From contig NZ_NEFD01000003.1 of NCBI RefSeq assembly GCF_002252155.1, positions 1 through 64,000 on the forward strand: a DNA stretch of 64,000 nucleotides, written 5' to 3'. The DNA is from Wohlfahrtiimonas sp. G9077. GTDB lineage: Bacteria; Pseudomonadota; Gammaproteobacteria; Cardiobacteriales; Wohlfahrtiimonadaceae. Position numbers and translations under genes: made by a program. A model generated the notes under the pieces. The model was not told the DNA's origin, ran no database searches, and was given only the letters and a program-made list of their open reading frames with translations. Positions 38,551 to 45,541 of this stretch are shown here, piece after piece. Numbering within the stretch: the stretch's first letter is position 1; each line of letters opens with the position of its first letter.

Positions 38551-38578
38551 AAAAAAGCGGTCCACGGACCGCTTTTTT
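38551..38578. terminator. bidirectional terminator between the META lipoprotein gene and copA
   Basis: An inverted repeat, AAAAAAGCGGTCC at 38551-38563 and GGACCGCTTTTTT at 38566-38578, forms a long GC-capped stem with A and T runs on the two sides, serving both converging transcripts. Confidence 0.9.
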
Positions 38579-38588
38579 GATGGGTGAA

Positions 38589-40787
38589 TCATAGCTTTTT
38601 ACGATTGAGCAGCAATGAGTTGGTCAGCACACACACAGAGCTCATCGCCATGGCCGCACCTGCAATGATGGGCGTCAATAAACCAAAGGCCGCAAAGGGA
38701 ATGCCGATGGTGTTGTATAAAAATGCCCAAAAGAGGTTCTGACGAATCTTGTGTAAAGTTGCTTGTGAGAGCTGCAGTGTGCGATCAATGTTCGTTAAGT
38801 CACCATTCATGATGGTGATGTCCGCGCTTTCCATCGCAATGTCTGTGCCTGTGCCCATAGCAATGCCAATGTCTGCTTGGGCAAGGGCCGGTGCATCGTT
38901 CATGCCATCGCCAATCATGGCAACCGTGAGCCCTTGATTCTGCAGTTTTTTCACATAATTTGCTTTGTCTTCTGGTAAAACTTCGGCAAAAATGTGTGTG
39001 TCATCCAATTGAATTTTGGCACCAATGTAACGCGCAGTGCGGGCATTATCCCCAGTCATCATATAGACGGCGATGCCGCGGGATTGTAAGCGGGCAATGG
39101 CATCGGGCGTTGTGGCTTTTAATGCATCGGCCACTGCAATGATGGCTATGAGCGTTGTTTCTGAGCTCAGCATCATTACTGTTTTGCCTTGATGCTCTAA
39201 GGCGGTAATGGCGTCAATGTGCTCGGAAACATCGATGCGCTGCTGCGTCATCAGGCGCTTTGCACCCACATAATAGCGCGTGCCATCAATGATGCCAGTC
39301 AAACCAAAGCCTGTTAAAGATTCAAATGCACTCACATTGACAGGATCAATGCCTTGCGCTTTGGCATAATTGACCATCGCGGTGGCTAAAGGATGCTCAG
39401 AAAGCGCCTCTAAAGCCGCTAGAATTTGTAAGGCAGAACCATCGCTTGTGAAATCTTTAAAACTGGTCACCACAGGTTTGCCTTCTGTGAGCGTGCCTGT
39501 TTTATCGAGCACAACGGCATTGACGTGAGCAGCCGTTTCGAGGGCTTCACCATTTTTGATCAAAATGCCATGACGTGCGCCGACGCCTGTGCCCACCATA
39601 ATCGCGGTGGGTGTTGCTAAACCTAGCGCACATGGGCAAGCAATCACCAAAACAGAAACCGCATGAATAACAGCGGTTGAGATGTCTTGTGTGATCAGCC
39701 AAGTGATCAATAGGGCAATTAGTGCAATTGTGACCACTGCGGGCACAAAGATGGCAGAGATGCGATCTGCCAATTGTTGAATGGGTGCACGGCTGCCTTG
39801 GGCGGCTTCTACTAAAGCAACGATGCGTGCTAATGTACTGTCTCCGCTTGGTTTGGTGACTTTTGCCGTCAACGTGCCGGTGCGGTTTAAGGTGCCACTG
39901 TAAAGTGTGCTGCCAACAACTTTATCCACCGGCAAACTTTCACCGGTGAGCATGCTTTCATCGATGGCGGAACTGCCATCGATGACAATGCCATCGACCG
40001 GTATATTGCGCCCCGGTTGAATGAGGATGTGATCATCAACTTTAATGAGCTCAATGGGCACCTCTTTGGTTTGTCCATCGATGATCAATAGCGCTGTTTT
40101 AGGTTGCAAATCCAGTAATTTTTTTAAAGCTGAATTGGTTTTGGATTTGGCAATGTTTTCTAGATATTTCCCCATTAAAATGAGGGTGATGACAACGGCG
40201 CTGGCCTCAAAATAGAGATGATTGGCATTGCCAAAAAATCCGTTATATACGCTCAATAAATAGGCGCTTGTGGTGCCGGTGGCCACTAAAACATCCATTG
40301 TGGCTGAGCCATTGACCAAAGATTCATAAGCACCTTTATAAAAACGGGCGCCAATGAAAAATTGAATGGGCGTGGTTAATAGCAGTTGTACCCATGGATT
40401 GTGTAAAAAATTGACCCACGGCGCATGATGATTGAACATCATCGCGATCATGCCGATCACCATTGGGGCAGACAATAGGGCACTGATGATGAGTTCACGC
40501 TTGAGCTTATTTAGGGATGCTTGATGCATGGCCTCAACTTCAGCATGATTCTCTTTTAGATCCACAATGGCCCCAAAGCCAGCATTTTCTATAAATGCGC
40601 GAATCTCTTTGGGGGAAATGAGGGTGGGATCAAAGGCAACGATCGCTTTTTCACTGGCAAAATTGACATATGCATGGTGGATGCCTGCTTTTTTATTGAG
40701 AATCTTTTCGATGCGTCCTGAGCAGTTGGTGCAGGTCATTCCGGTGATGGCAAATGTCACTTGGTGGATGGATTCATTTGCCGTCAT
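38589..40787 (-). CDS. copA: copper-exporting P-type ATPase
   Basis: A 732-aa P1B-type ATPase that exports Cu(I). One N-terminal heavy-metal-associated domain has C19-T-N-C22, the transport site is the CPC motif (384-386) in VIACPCALGLATP, the phosphorylated Asp is D428 in DKTGTLTEG, and the hinge is GDGMNDAPALAQADIGIAMG. It is the last gene of the copY-copZ-copA operon; the copZ stop lies two bases before its start. Its length and single metal-binding domain are typical of CopA. Regulation by copper through the upstream CopY-type repressor is inferred from the operator. Confidence 0.95.
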   Translation of the reverse strand: MTANESIHQVTFAITGMTCTNCSGRIEKILNKKAGIHHAYVNFASEKAIVAFDPTLISPKEIRAFIENAGFGAIVDLKENHAEVEAMHQASLNKLKRELIISALLSAPMVIGMIAMMFNHHAPWVNFLHNPWVQLLLTTPIQFFIGARFYKGAYESLVNGSATMDVLVATGTTSAYLLSVYNGFFGNANHLYFEASAVVITLILMGKYLENIAKSKTNSALKKLLDLQPKTALLIIDGQTKEVPIELIKVDDHILIQPGRNIPVDGIVIDGSSAIDESMLTGESLPVDKVVGSTLYSGTLNRTGTLTAKVTKPSGDSTLARIVALVEAAQGSRAPIQQLADRISAIFVPAVVTIALIALLITWLITQDISTAVIHAVSVLVIACPCALGLATPTAIMVGTGVGARHGILIKNGEALETAAHVNAVVLDKTGTLTEGKPVVTSFKDFTSDGSALQILAALEALSEHPLATAMVNYAKAQGIDPVNVSAFESLTGFGLTGIIDGTRYYVGAKRLMTQQRIDVSEHIDAITALEHQGKTVMMLSSETTLIAIIAVADALKATTPDAIARLQSRGIAVYMMTGDNARTARYIGAKIQLDDTHIFAEVLPEDKANYVKKLQNQGLTVAMIGDGMNDAPALAQADIGIAMGTGTDIAMESADITIMNGDLTNIDRTLQLSQATLHKIRQNLFWAFLYNTIGIPFAAFGLLTPIIAGAAMAMSSVCVLTNSLLLNRKKL

Positions 40788-40789
40788 GA

Positions 40790-41002
40790 TTAGATCACCT
40801 TTGCTTCAAAACCAAGATCATCAAGCGCCGCAAGGATCGCATCGATGGAAAGGGTCGCTTCATCAAAGGAGATGTGCGCGGTTTTTGTGGCCACATCCGC
40901 GCTGACGCTATCAACGCCTGCCAGTTTAGATAAACCATTTTCAATGGATGAAGTGCAGTGGCCACAGCTAATTTCTGGCACTGACAATGTGATGTTTTGC
41001 AT
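40790..41002 (-). CDS. copZ: copper chaperone (HMA domain), CopZ-like
   Basis: A 70-residue single HMA domain protein with the metal-binding CGHC (C13, C16) motif in a beta-alpha-beta-beta-alpha-beta ferredoxin-like fold: MQNITLSVPEISCGHC, SVSADVATKTAHISFDE and DLGFEAKVI. It would carry Cu(I) to CopA and to the CopY repressor. AAGGAG lies five bases before ATG 41002. It lies between copY and copA, as in the classic Firmicute copYZA operon. An overlapping frame starting at 41007 is a shadow. Confidence 0.92.
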   Translation of the reverse strand: MQNITLSVPEISCGHCTSSIENGLSKLAGVDSVSADVATKTAHISFDEATLSIDAILAALDDLGFEAKVI

Positions 41003-41028
41003 ATCAACTCCTTAAAAAATTCTTAAGG

Positions 41029-41475
41029 CTACTTATTCGGGCAACAAGCATCAGAGCATTGGCATTGTCCTTTGACACAGTTACAAGGCACTTTGCATAA
41101 AGCAAATTTGCGTTTTTGTTGCACCGCCGCAGCGATTAATTCCACATCTTGGTGAGACAGAGGATTTTCCTCAATCAGCGCCGCAATGTATTTGCCCATT
41201 TTGGTTGAGCAAATGTGATGCGCAAGTTCTGCTCGGGTTCTCTGAAGGGACTCTTTTTCAGAGATGGTGGGGTAATAGCGGTAACGGTTGCCATCGGCAT
41301 GTTTCCCGACATACCCTTTTTTTGCCAAACGGGAGATCAAAGTCTTAACCGTTGACGGTTTCCAGTCATGTTTTTCTGATAAGACTGAGATCACCTCATT
41401 GCTTAAACACTCACCTTGAGTCCAAAGCACGCGCATCACTTCCCATTCAGTTTTGGTAATTTTAATATGAGACAT
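41029..41475 (-). CDS. copY: CopY-family copper-responsive repressor
   Basis: A 148-aa BlaI/MecI/CopY winged-helix repressor. The N-terminal part (residues 3-75: TEWEVMRVLW, STVKTLISRLAKKGYV) is the DNA-binding domain. The C terminus is very cysteine-rich: C127, C131, C133, C138, C140, C144, C145, and contains the exact CopY tail motif CxCx4CxC (CNCVKGQCQC, 131-140), which exchanges zinc for copper in Enterococcus CopY. It precedes copZ and copA and has a TACAATTGTA palindrome in its promoter. CopY with this tail is known mainly from Firmicutes; most Proteobacteria use CueR. BlaI-type function is the alternative, but the tail and neighbours argue strongly for copper. Confidence 0.93.
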   Translation of the reverse strand: MSHIKITKTEWEVMRVLWTQGECLSNEVISVLSEKHDWKPSTVKTLISRLAKKGYVGKHADGNRYRYYPTISEKESLQRTRAELAHHICSTKMGKYIAALIEENPLSHQDVELIAAAVQQKRKFALCKVPCNCVKGQCQCSDACCPNK

Positions 41476-41493
41476 TGTCCACCATACAAAAAC

Positions 41494-41517
41494 TATCGAC
41501 TACAATTGTAGTCGATA
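41494..41517. promoter_or_regulatory. CopY operator (perfect 24-bp palindrome)
   Basis: The core TACAATTGTA at 41501-41510 matches the cop box consensus TACAnnTGTA. The symmetry extends to 24 bp (41494-41517), all perfectly matched. On the minus strand a TACAAT in the core can act as -10, with TTACGC 18 bases upstream as a weak -35, so repressor binding would cover the -10. It sits about 18 bases before the copY start. Only one such box is seen. Confidence 0.85.
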
Positions 41518-41740
41518 TTTGTCTAAAAGCGTAATTTATTTTTACAAATAATTCCTTGAACCACCCACATGATTCTGCTCACTAGTATAATGTATGCGGC
41601 ATTATTATTAAATTCTATTGCGTTGATTTGCCGATAATTCTCAGGATTCCTCAGCCTTTGTGCTCAAAAGAAAGCTAACTTAATGATTTAATCATTAACT
41701 CAGTTTTTGCTGCTTAATCATTGTGCAGGGCGCGATATAA
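41518..41740. other. gene-free interval between copYZA and bcp
   Basis: No open reading frame of credible quality is visible on either strand. The interval contains a TATAAT at 41586-41591 on the plus strand and an AT-rich inverted repeat (41680-41688 with 41690-41698) followed within about five bases by TTTTT at 41704. Its right edge holds the bcp terminator. A short untranslated transcript is possible but unproven. Confidence 0.35.
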
Positions 41741-41764
41741 AAAAACCTCGCATTTGCGAGGCTT
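41741..41764 (-). terminator. rho-independent terminator after bcp
   Basis: On the minus strand CCTCGCA (41761-41755) pairs with TGCGAGG (41752-41746) around a 2-base AA loop, widened by a G-U and an A-T pair, and runs into seven T residues (41745-41739). Confidence 0.85.
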
Positions 41765-41770
41765 TGCGGC

Positions 41771-42238
41771 TTAACCTTGTAAGGTTTTTAAAACCGTTTG
41801 TACATGTTCTGGCACTTTGACTTTGCGCCATTCATGGAGAATGTTGCCTGTTTGATCAAGCACAAAAGTGCTGCGTTCTACGCCAAAGCCGATTTTTCCA
41901 TAGAGATTTTTCTCTTTGATCACATCAAACGCATTGCAAATGATGCTCTCTTTATCAGAAATAAGGGTGAATGTGAGGTTTAATTTATCCACAAATTTTT
42001 GATGTGAGCCGACAGAATCGCGTGATACGCCAACAACTGCAACATTGAGTGCCGTAAAAGCTGCTAAATTGGCCTCAAAGTCGCCCGCTTCAGTGGTGCA
42101 GCCTGGCGTATTATCTTTGGGATAAAAATAGAGCACGATTTTGTCATGGGTTGCTGCAATGTCAGACAGTGACACCTCGCCATGTTGTGTGGGAAATTTT
42201 TGTGACCAAAGGGTTTGAATATTTTCTTCAATGGACAT
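41771..42238 (-). CDS. bcp: thioredoxin-dependent peroxiredoxin (Bcp/PrxQ)
   Basis: A 155-aa peroxiredoxin that reduces hydrogen and organic peroxides. The peroxidatic cysteine is C47 in YPKDNTPGCTTEAGDF. The second cysteine of the classic CxxxxC PrxQ pair is absent at +5; the next cysteine is near residue 101 (ESIICNAFDV), so disulfide resolution must use that site or a partner thiol. AGGAGGT five bases upstream gives a strong start at ATG 42238. It is monocistronic, with its own terminator. Confidence 0.9.
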   Translation of the reverse strand: MSIEENIQTLWSQKFPTQHGEVSLSDIAATHDKIVLYFYPKDNTPGCTTEAGDFEANLAAFTALNVAVVGVSRDSVGSHQKFVDKLNLTFTLISDKESIICNAFDVIKEKNLYGKIGFGVERSTFVLDQTGNILHEWRKVKVPEHVQTVLKTLQG

Positions 42239-42305
42239 ACATTACCTCCTAAAGATGATGGATGTAAAATCATAACACGTCCAAAGCGTAATGAAAGAGG
42301 TCACC

Positions 42306-42665
42306 ATGACAATTCACCCGTTAGCCATCACCATTGGCTTACTAACATTGAGTAATGTTTTTATGACGTTTGCTTGGTATGGGCATTTAAAATTTATGCA
42401 CTCGCGCGCATGGGTATTTGCGGCGTTTGTCAGTTGGGGGATTGCGCTTTTTGAGTATCTTCTACAAGTGCCTGCAAACCGCATTGGCTATGAAGTGGCG
42501 AGCGCCGGGCAACTTAAAATCATTCAAGAAGTGTTGAGTTTATCGGTCTTCATTCCGTTTTCGCTCTTTGTGCTCAAAGAACCGTTTCGCTTAGATTACA
42601 TTTGGGCGGGCTTATGTTTATTGGGCGCGGTCTTTTTTATGTTCCGCCAAGAGATTATGGGGTGA
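42306..42665 (+). CDS. DUF486 small membrane protein
   Basis: A 119-aa protein with four hydrophobic helices matching the DUF486 family, which resembles half of a drug/metabolite transporter: LTLSNVFMTFAWYGHLKFM, VFAAFVSWGIALFEYLLQVPANRIGY, LSVFIPFSLFVLKEPFRLDYIW and CLLGAVFFMFRQEIM. No substrate is known. ATG 42306 is chosen over ATG 42291 because AGAGG lies five bases upstream of it. It is transcribed away from bcp from the 50-60 base gap between them. Confidence 0.85.
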   Translation: MTIHPLAITIGLLTLSNVFMTFAWYGHLKFMHSRAWVFAAFVSWGIALFEYLLQVPANRIGYEVASAGQLKIIQEVLSLSVFIPFSLFVLKEPFRLDYIWAGLCLLGAVFFMFRQEIMG

Positions 42666-42698
42666 TGTGGCAGTTGCCACATCATTTAAATGACAGGA

Positions 42699-43190
42699 TT
42701 AAATTTTCGCACCTGCACGTTTGAAAATATTCATAAGTTTAATTTTTTGTACGATGTCGATGGCAGCATTATCTAAAACCCCTTTAGTATCACCACCAAA
42801 AACACCCATGGATAATGTCGCTTCTGAATGAAGTGTGGCAAGTTCTTTATGATCTTTGCGATTAATGATTTTAACTTCTATCAAAGCACGTGCTTTGCCT
42901 GCGCCAAAACCCACAAAATATCGAAGGGCGCGGCTGCCTTCATCCATATTGATATCATATTTAATGATGGTGTCATAGGTGACGTTTTGTTCATCGATGT
43001 GCGCATTTTTTAAGGCTGTTTTTAATGCTTCTTCAAAATATAAGTCATATTCTGTGCCACCGCTCGGCTCAACCATATAGCTGGTTTGTGTTGCATCTGT
43101 TTGTGTTGAATGTTTAACATGATTAGTATTCATGGTTGAACAGGCACAAAGAATGCCTGTGAGGCTTAAAGCAAGGATGAGTTTTGTCAT
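42699..43190 (-). CDS. DUF4410-type lipoprotein
   Basis: A 163-aa lipoprotein with lipobox LCAC (C17) matching the DUF4410 family: TEYDLYFEEALKTALKNA, the central DTIIKYDINMDEGSRALRYFVGFGAGKARALIEVKI and the end HSEATLSMGVFGGDTKGVLD. Function is unknown. ATG 43190 is used; the frame continues to 43223 but the extra residues would spoil the signal. A sigma70-like promoter lies upstream at 43257-43285. Confidence 0.8.
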   Translation of the reverse strand: MTKLILALSLTGILCACSTMNTNHVKHSTQTDATQTSYMVEPSGGTEYDLYFEEALKTALKNAHIDEQNVTYDTIIKYDINMDEGSRALRYFVGFGAGKARALIEVKIINRKDHKELATLHSEATLSMGVFGGDTKGVLDNAAIDIVQKIKLMNIFKRAGAKI

Positions 43191-43256
43191 AATAATCTCT
43201 ATTCTATTGTTTCGTTTAATCATTGTTGTTTATGGGCATCAACTGCCGGTCGCGAT

Positions 43257-43285
43257 TATATAATGCTTTGCATTTTTTGTGTGAA
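43257..43285 (-). promoter_or_regulatory. probable sigma70 promoter of the DUF4410 lipoprotein gene
   Basis: On the minus strand TTCACA (43285-43280) and TATATA (43262-43257) are spaced by 17 bases, with TATAAT overlapping the -10. The remaining 43286-43413 gap shows no gene. Confidence 0.5.
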
Positions 43286-43413
43286 GGGAAGTGTCAAGCT
43301 GTGTCATTAAGTGTTAATCGCCAGCGGTGTCATGAATTTGATGCGATTAAAATTTTGCTTTTTACCATTCTTTGTTTAGAGTAAATCCCTCTATCTTTTC
43401 TGAGTTGTTTTTC

Positions 43414-44361
43414 ATGTCTGCCTTCATTACTGCCTTTTTTCAGCAAGTGTATGCATTGCTACCGTTTTTCATTTTGATGGGAACGGGCTATTTTTTAGTA
43501 CGCGTACGCAAATGGCCAAAAGAGTTCACGCGCGGTTTGACGCGCTTTTTATTCAATCTTGCCATTCCAATTATGCTCTTTGGCGTGATGAGTCGCTTTC
43601 ATACGCAGCAAGAAGTCGATCCTAAGCTGATTTTGGCGTATTTTGGTGGCTCATTCATCTTGTATTTTATTGCCATTATTGCATCGCGACAATTTCTCAA
43701 ACTCAATGCGAAAGAAGCATCGGTTTTTGGGATTGGCGGCATCTTTTCTAACAATGTGATGGTGGGCATTCCCATCATTATGCTGTTTATGGGAGACGAT
43801 GCCATTGCCGTGTCTGCCCTCATCATCACCTTTAATGCTTTGCTCCTTTGGAGCCTTGTCTCTTTTTCCATTGAATGGGTGGAACATGGCTCATTTTCCT
43901 TAGGTGGTATCATTGCCACCACCAAAGGTGTGCTGCGTAATCCCGTGGTGATTGGCATCATGCTTGGCTTATTGGTGAGCTATTTTAGAGTGCCCATGCC
44001 GGACTTTATGGGGCGCACCATCACGATGTTTTCAAACATGGTGGCGCCATTGTCTTTGCTATCAATTGGCATGGGGCTTGCGGAATATCGTTTGGGCGCA
44101 AAGCTTAAGATTGGTGTTGGCATCACGATTTTTAAACTGATTTTGCATCCGCTCATCATTTGGCTATGCGCATTAGCCCTTGGTTTACCTGCCTTTGAAA
44201 CCAAAGCCATTGTGCTGTTAGGTTCAATCGCCGTTGGCATGAATGTTTATTTGATGGCGATTAAATTTGAAGTGATTGAAGATGCCGTGGCTTCTAGCAT
44301 CGTGTTAACAACGATTTTCTCCGCAATTACCACACCAATAATTTTGCTTTTAATGGCGTGA
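43414..44361 (+). CDS. AEC-family (auxin efflux carrier-like) transporter
   Basis: A 315-aa membrane protein with about ten helices arranged as two inverted repeats, as in the AEC/bile-acid-sodium-symporter-like superfamily: VYALLPFFILMGTGYFLVRV, FLFNLAIPIMLFGV, GIGGIFSNNVMVGIPIIMLFMG, FSNMVAPLSLLSIGMGLAE and AVGMNVYLMAIKFEV. Bacterial members move small carboxylates such as malonate or malate, but the substrate here is open. ATG 43414 begins the protein in good register; the TTG at 43372 is less likely. The Shine-Dalgarno is weak. Confidence 0.85.
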   Translation: MSAFITAFFQQVYALLPFFILMGTGYFLVRVRKWPKEFTRGLTRFLFNLAIPIMLFGVMSRFHTQQEVDPKLILAYFGGSFILYFIAIIASRQFLKLNAKEASVFGIGGIFSNNVMVGIPIIMLFMGDDAIAVSALIITFNALLLWSLVSFSIEWVEHGSFSLGGIIATTKGVLRNPVVIGIMLGLLVSYFRVPMPDFMGRTITMFSNMVAPLSLLSIGMGLAEYRLGAKLKIGVGITIFKLILHPLIIWLCALALGLPAFETKAIVLLGSIAVGMNVYLMAIKFEVIEDAVASSIVLTTIFSAITTPIILLLMA

Positions 44362-44388
44362 TTGTTTAGGATACCGAGTGATTTTTCC

Positions 44389-44426
44389 CGTGGTTCGCAA
44401 TCCTCCCACACAAAAAAACTAAGGAG
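44389..44426 (+). promoter_or_regulatory. preQ1-I riboswitch upstream of queF
   Basis: GTGG (44390-44393) and CCAC (44406-44409) form P1 around a 12-base loop TTCGCAATCCTC, followed by a 15-base tail with an A run and CTAAGG. Stem position, loop length and tail length equal those of the B. subtilis preQ1-I aptamer, and the CC in the loop can pair with the GG of the tail to form the pseudoknot. The tail contains the Shine-Dalgarno AAGGAG (44421-44426) of queF, six bases from its ATG, so preQ1 binding should block translation. Confidence 0.8.
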
Positions 44427-44431
44427 TTTTT

Positions 44432-44914
44432 ATGTCTAATACAGAAGGTTTAACGTTACTTGGCAATCAAAAAACTGAGTATGCTGATCAATACAATCCA
44501 AAGGTGCTTGAGGCTTTTCCAAACTCGCATCCGGATCGCAATACATTTGTGAAGTTCAATTGCCCAGAGTTCACAGCCCTTTGCCCAATGACGGGGCAGC
44601 CTGATTTTGCTACGATCTACATCAGTTACATTCCGGATACAAAAATGGTGGAAAGTAAATCTTTAAAATTGTATCTCTTTAGCTTTCGCAATACCGGCAG
44701 TTTTCATGAAGATTGCGTCAATAAAATGCTCAATGATTTGGTGGATTTATTAGATCCACGTTATATGGAAATCTGGGGTAAATTTACGCCACGCGGCGGC
44801 ATCTCCATTGATCCTTATGTCAATTATGGCAAGCCTAATACCTCTTGGGCTGAGTTTGCCCAAACGCGTCTTGTGAATCATGATCTCTATCCAGAAAAAG
44901 TGGACAACCGTTAA
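44432..44914 (+). CDS. queF: NADPH-dependent 7-cyano-7-deazaguanine reductase (short QueF)
   Basis: A 160-aa tunnel-fold enzyme that reduces preQ0 to preQ1 in queuosine synthesis. The catalytic cysteine is C51 in [14 protein letters not shown], and the NADPH/substrate motif is [14 protein letters not shown] (E74 onward), with the conserved [12 protein letters not shown] and [16 protein letters not shown] at the end. It is the short, single-domain form found in Bacillus and some proteobacteria, in contrast to the double-length E. coli QueF. It is preceded by a preQ1-I riboswitch that would shut it off when its product accumulates. Confidence 0.94.
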   Translation: MSNTEGLTLLGNQKTEYADQYNPKVLEAFPNSHPDRNTFVKFNCPEFTALCPMTGQPDFATIYISYIPDTKMVESKSLKLYLFSFRNTGSFHEDCVNKMLNDLVDLLDPRYMEIWGKFTPRGGISIDPYVNYGKPNTSWAEFAQTRLVNHDLYPEKVDNR

Positions 44915-45009
44915 AATATTGAGAATTTTTTCATGGGATTGTTGTCATTTTGTCGCAGTTGTTTGCTACAATAAAAACTGCCCTGTGGCATTTATATAAG
45001 GATAAAACC

Positions 45010-45432
45010 GTGAAAAAACTATTATTATCAGTATGTTTAGGTTCATCATTAATGTTCTCTCCTGTTGTTTTCGCTCAAGACGCCTCTGTACAAAGCGTTA
45101 AACAATTGATCACAGATACAGGTGCTGCGGATATGGGCACAATGGTTTTAGAACAATTGATTGGCCAATTGAAACAAATGGGCGCAACGGATGCACAAAT
45201 CGCTGAAGTGAAAAAAGAGTTCAATGTGGATCAATTGATTGATTTATTGGTACCTGTGTATCAAAAAGAGTTCACAGAAGCGGACGTTAAAGCTTTCTTA
45301 GAGTTCTATCAATCGCCAGCAGGTAAGAAAATGATTGAAAAGCAACCTGTGATCATGCAAGAGTCAATGATGATCGGCCAACAATGGGGCATGGGTGTTG
45401 CACAAAAGATCCAAACCATTTTAGAAAAATAA
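45010..45432 (+). CDS. DUF2059 exported protein
   Basis: A 140-aa exported protein with a Sec signal peptide (cut after VFA, about residue 22) and a DUF2059 domain, with helical segments such as QSVKQLITDTGAADMG, KEFTEADVKAFLEFYQSPAGKKM and VAQKIQTI. Function is unknown. The start is GTG 45010 with AAGGAT (44998-45003) six bases upstream; longer in-frame starts put extra residues before the signal peptide. It is closed by a terminator at 45454-45477. Confidence 0.82.
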   Translation: MKKLLLSVCLGSSLMFSPVVFAQDASVQSVKQLITDTGAADMGTMVLEQLIGQLKQMGATDAQIAEVKKEFNVDQLIDLLVPVYQKEFTEADVKAFLEFYQSPAGKKMIEKQPVIMQESMMIGQQWGMGVAQKIQTILEK

Positions 45433-45453
45433 TCCTTTGGGATAATTTGAGAA

Positions 45454-45477
45454 AAGCCCACGTCAGTGGGTTTTTTT
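45454..45477 (+). terminator. rho-independent terminator after the DUF2059 gene
   Basis: CCCAC (45457-45461) pairs with GTGGG (45466-45470) around GTCA, extended by G-U and two A-T pairs, with a run of seven T residues. Confidence 0.85.
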
Positions 45478-45541
45478 ATGCGTGTAAAATGCTAGAATGA
45501 ATGATTTTTAGGGTTTTAATTAACGATTTTATCGGGATATT

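Noticed and set aside
40795..41007. Second 70-aa frame almost coincident with copZ
   Set aside because: It is a different reading frame of copZ; the HMA motif and the Shine-Dalgarno belong to the frame starting at 41002.
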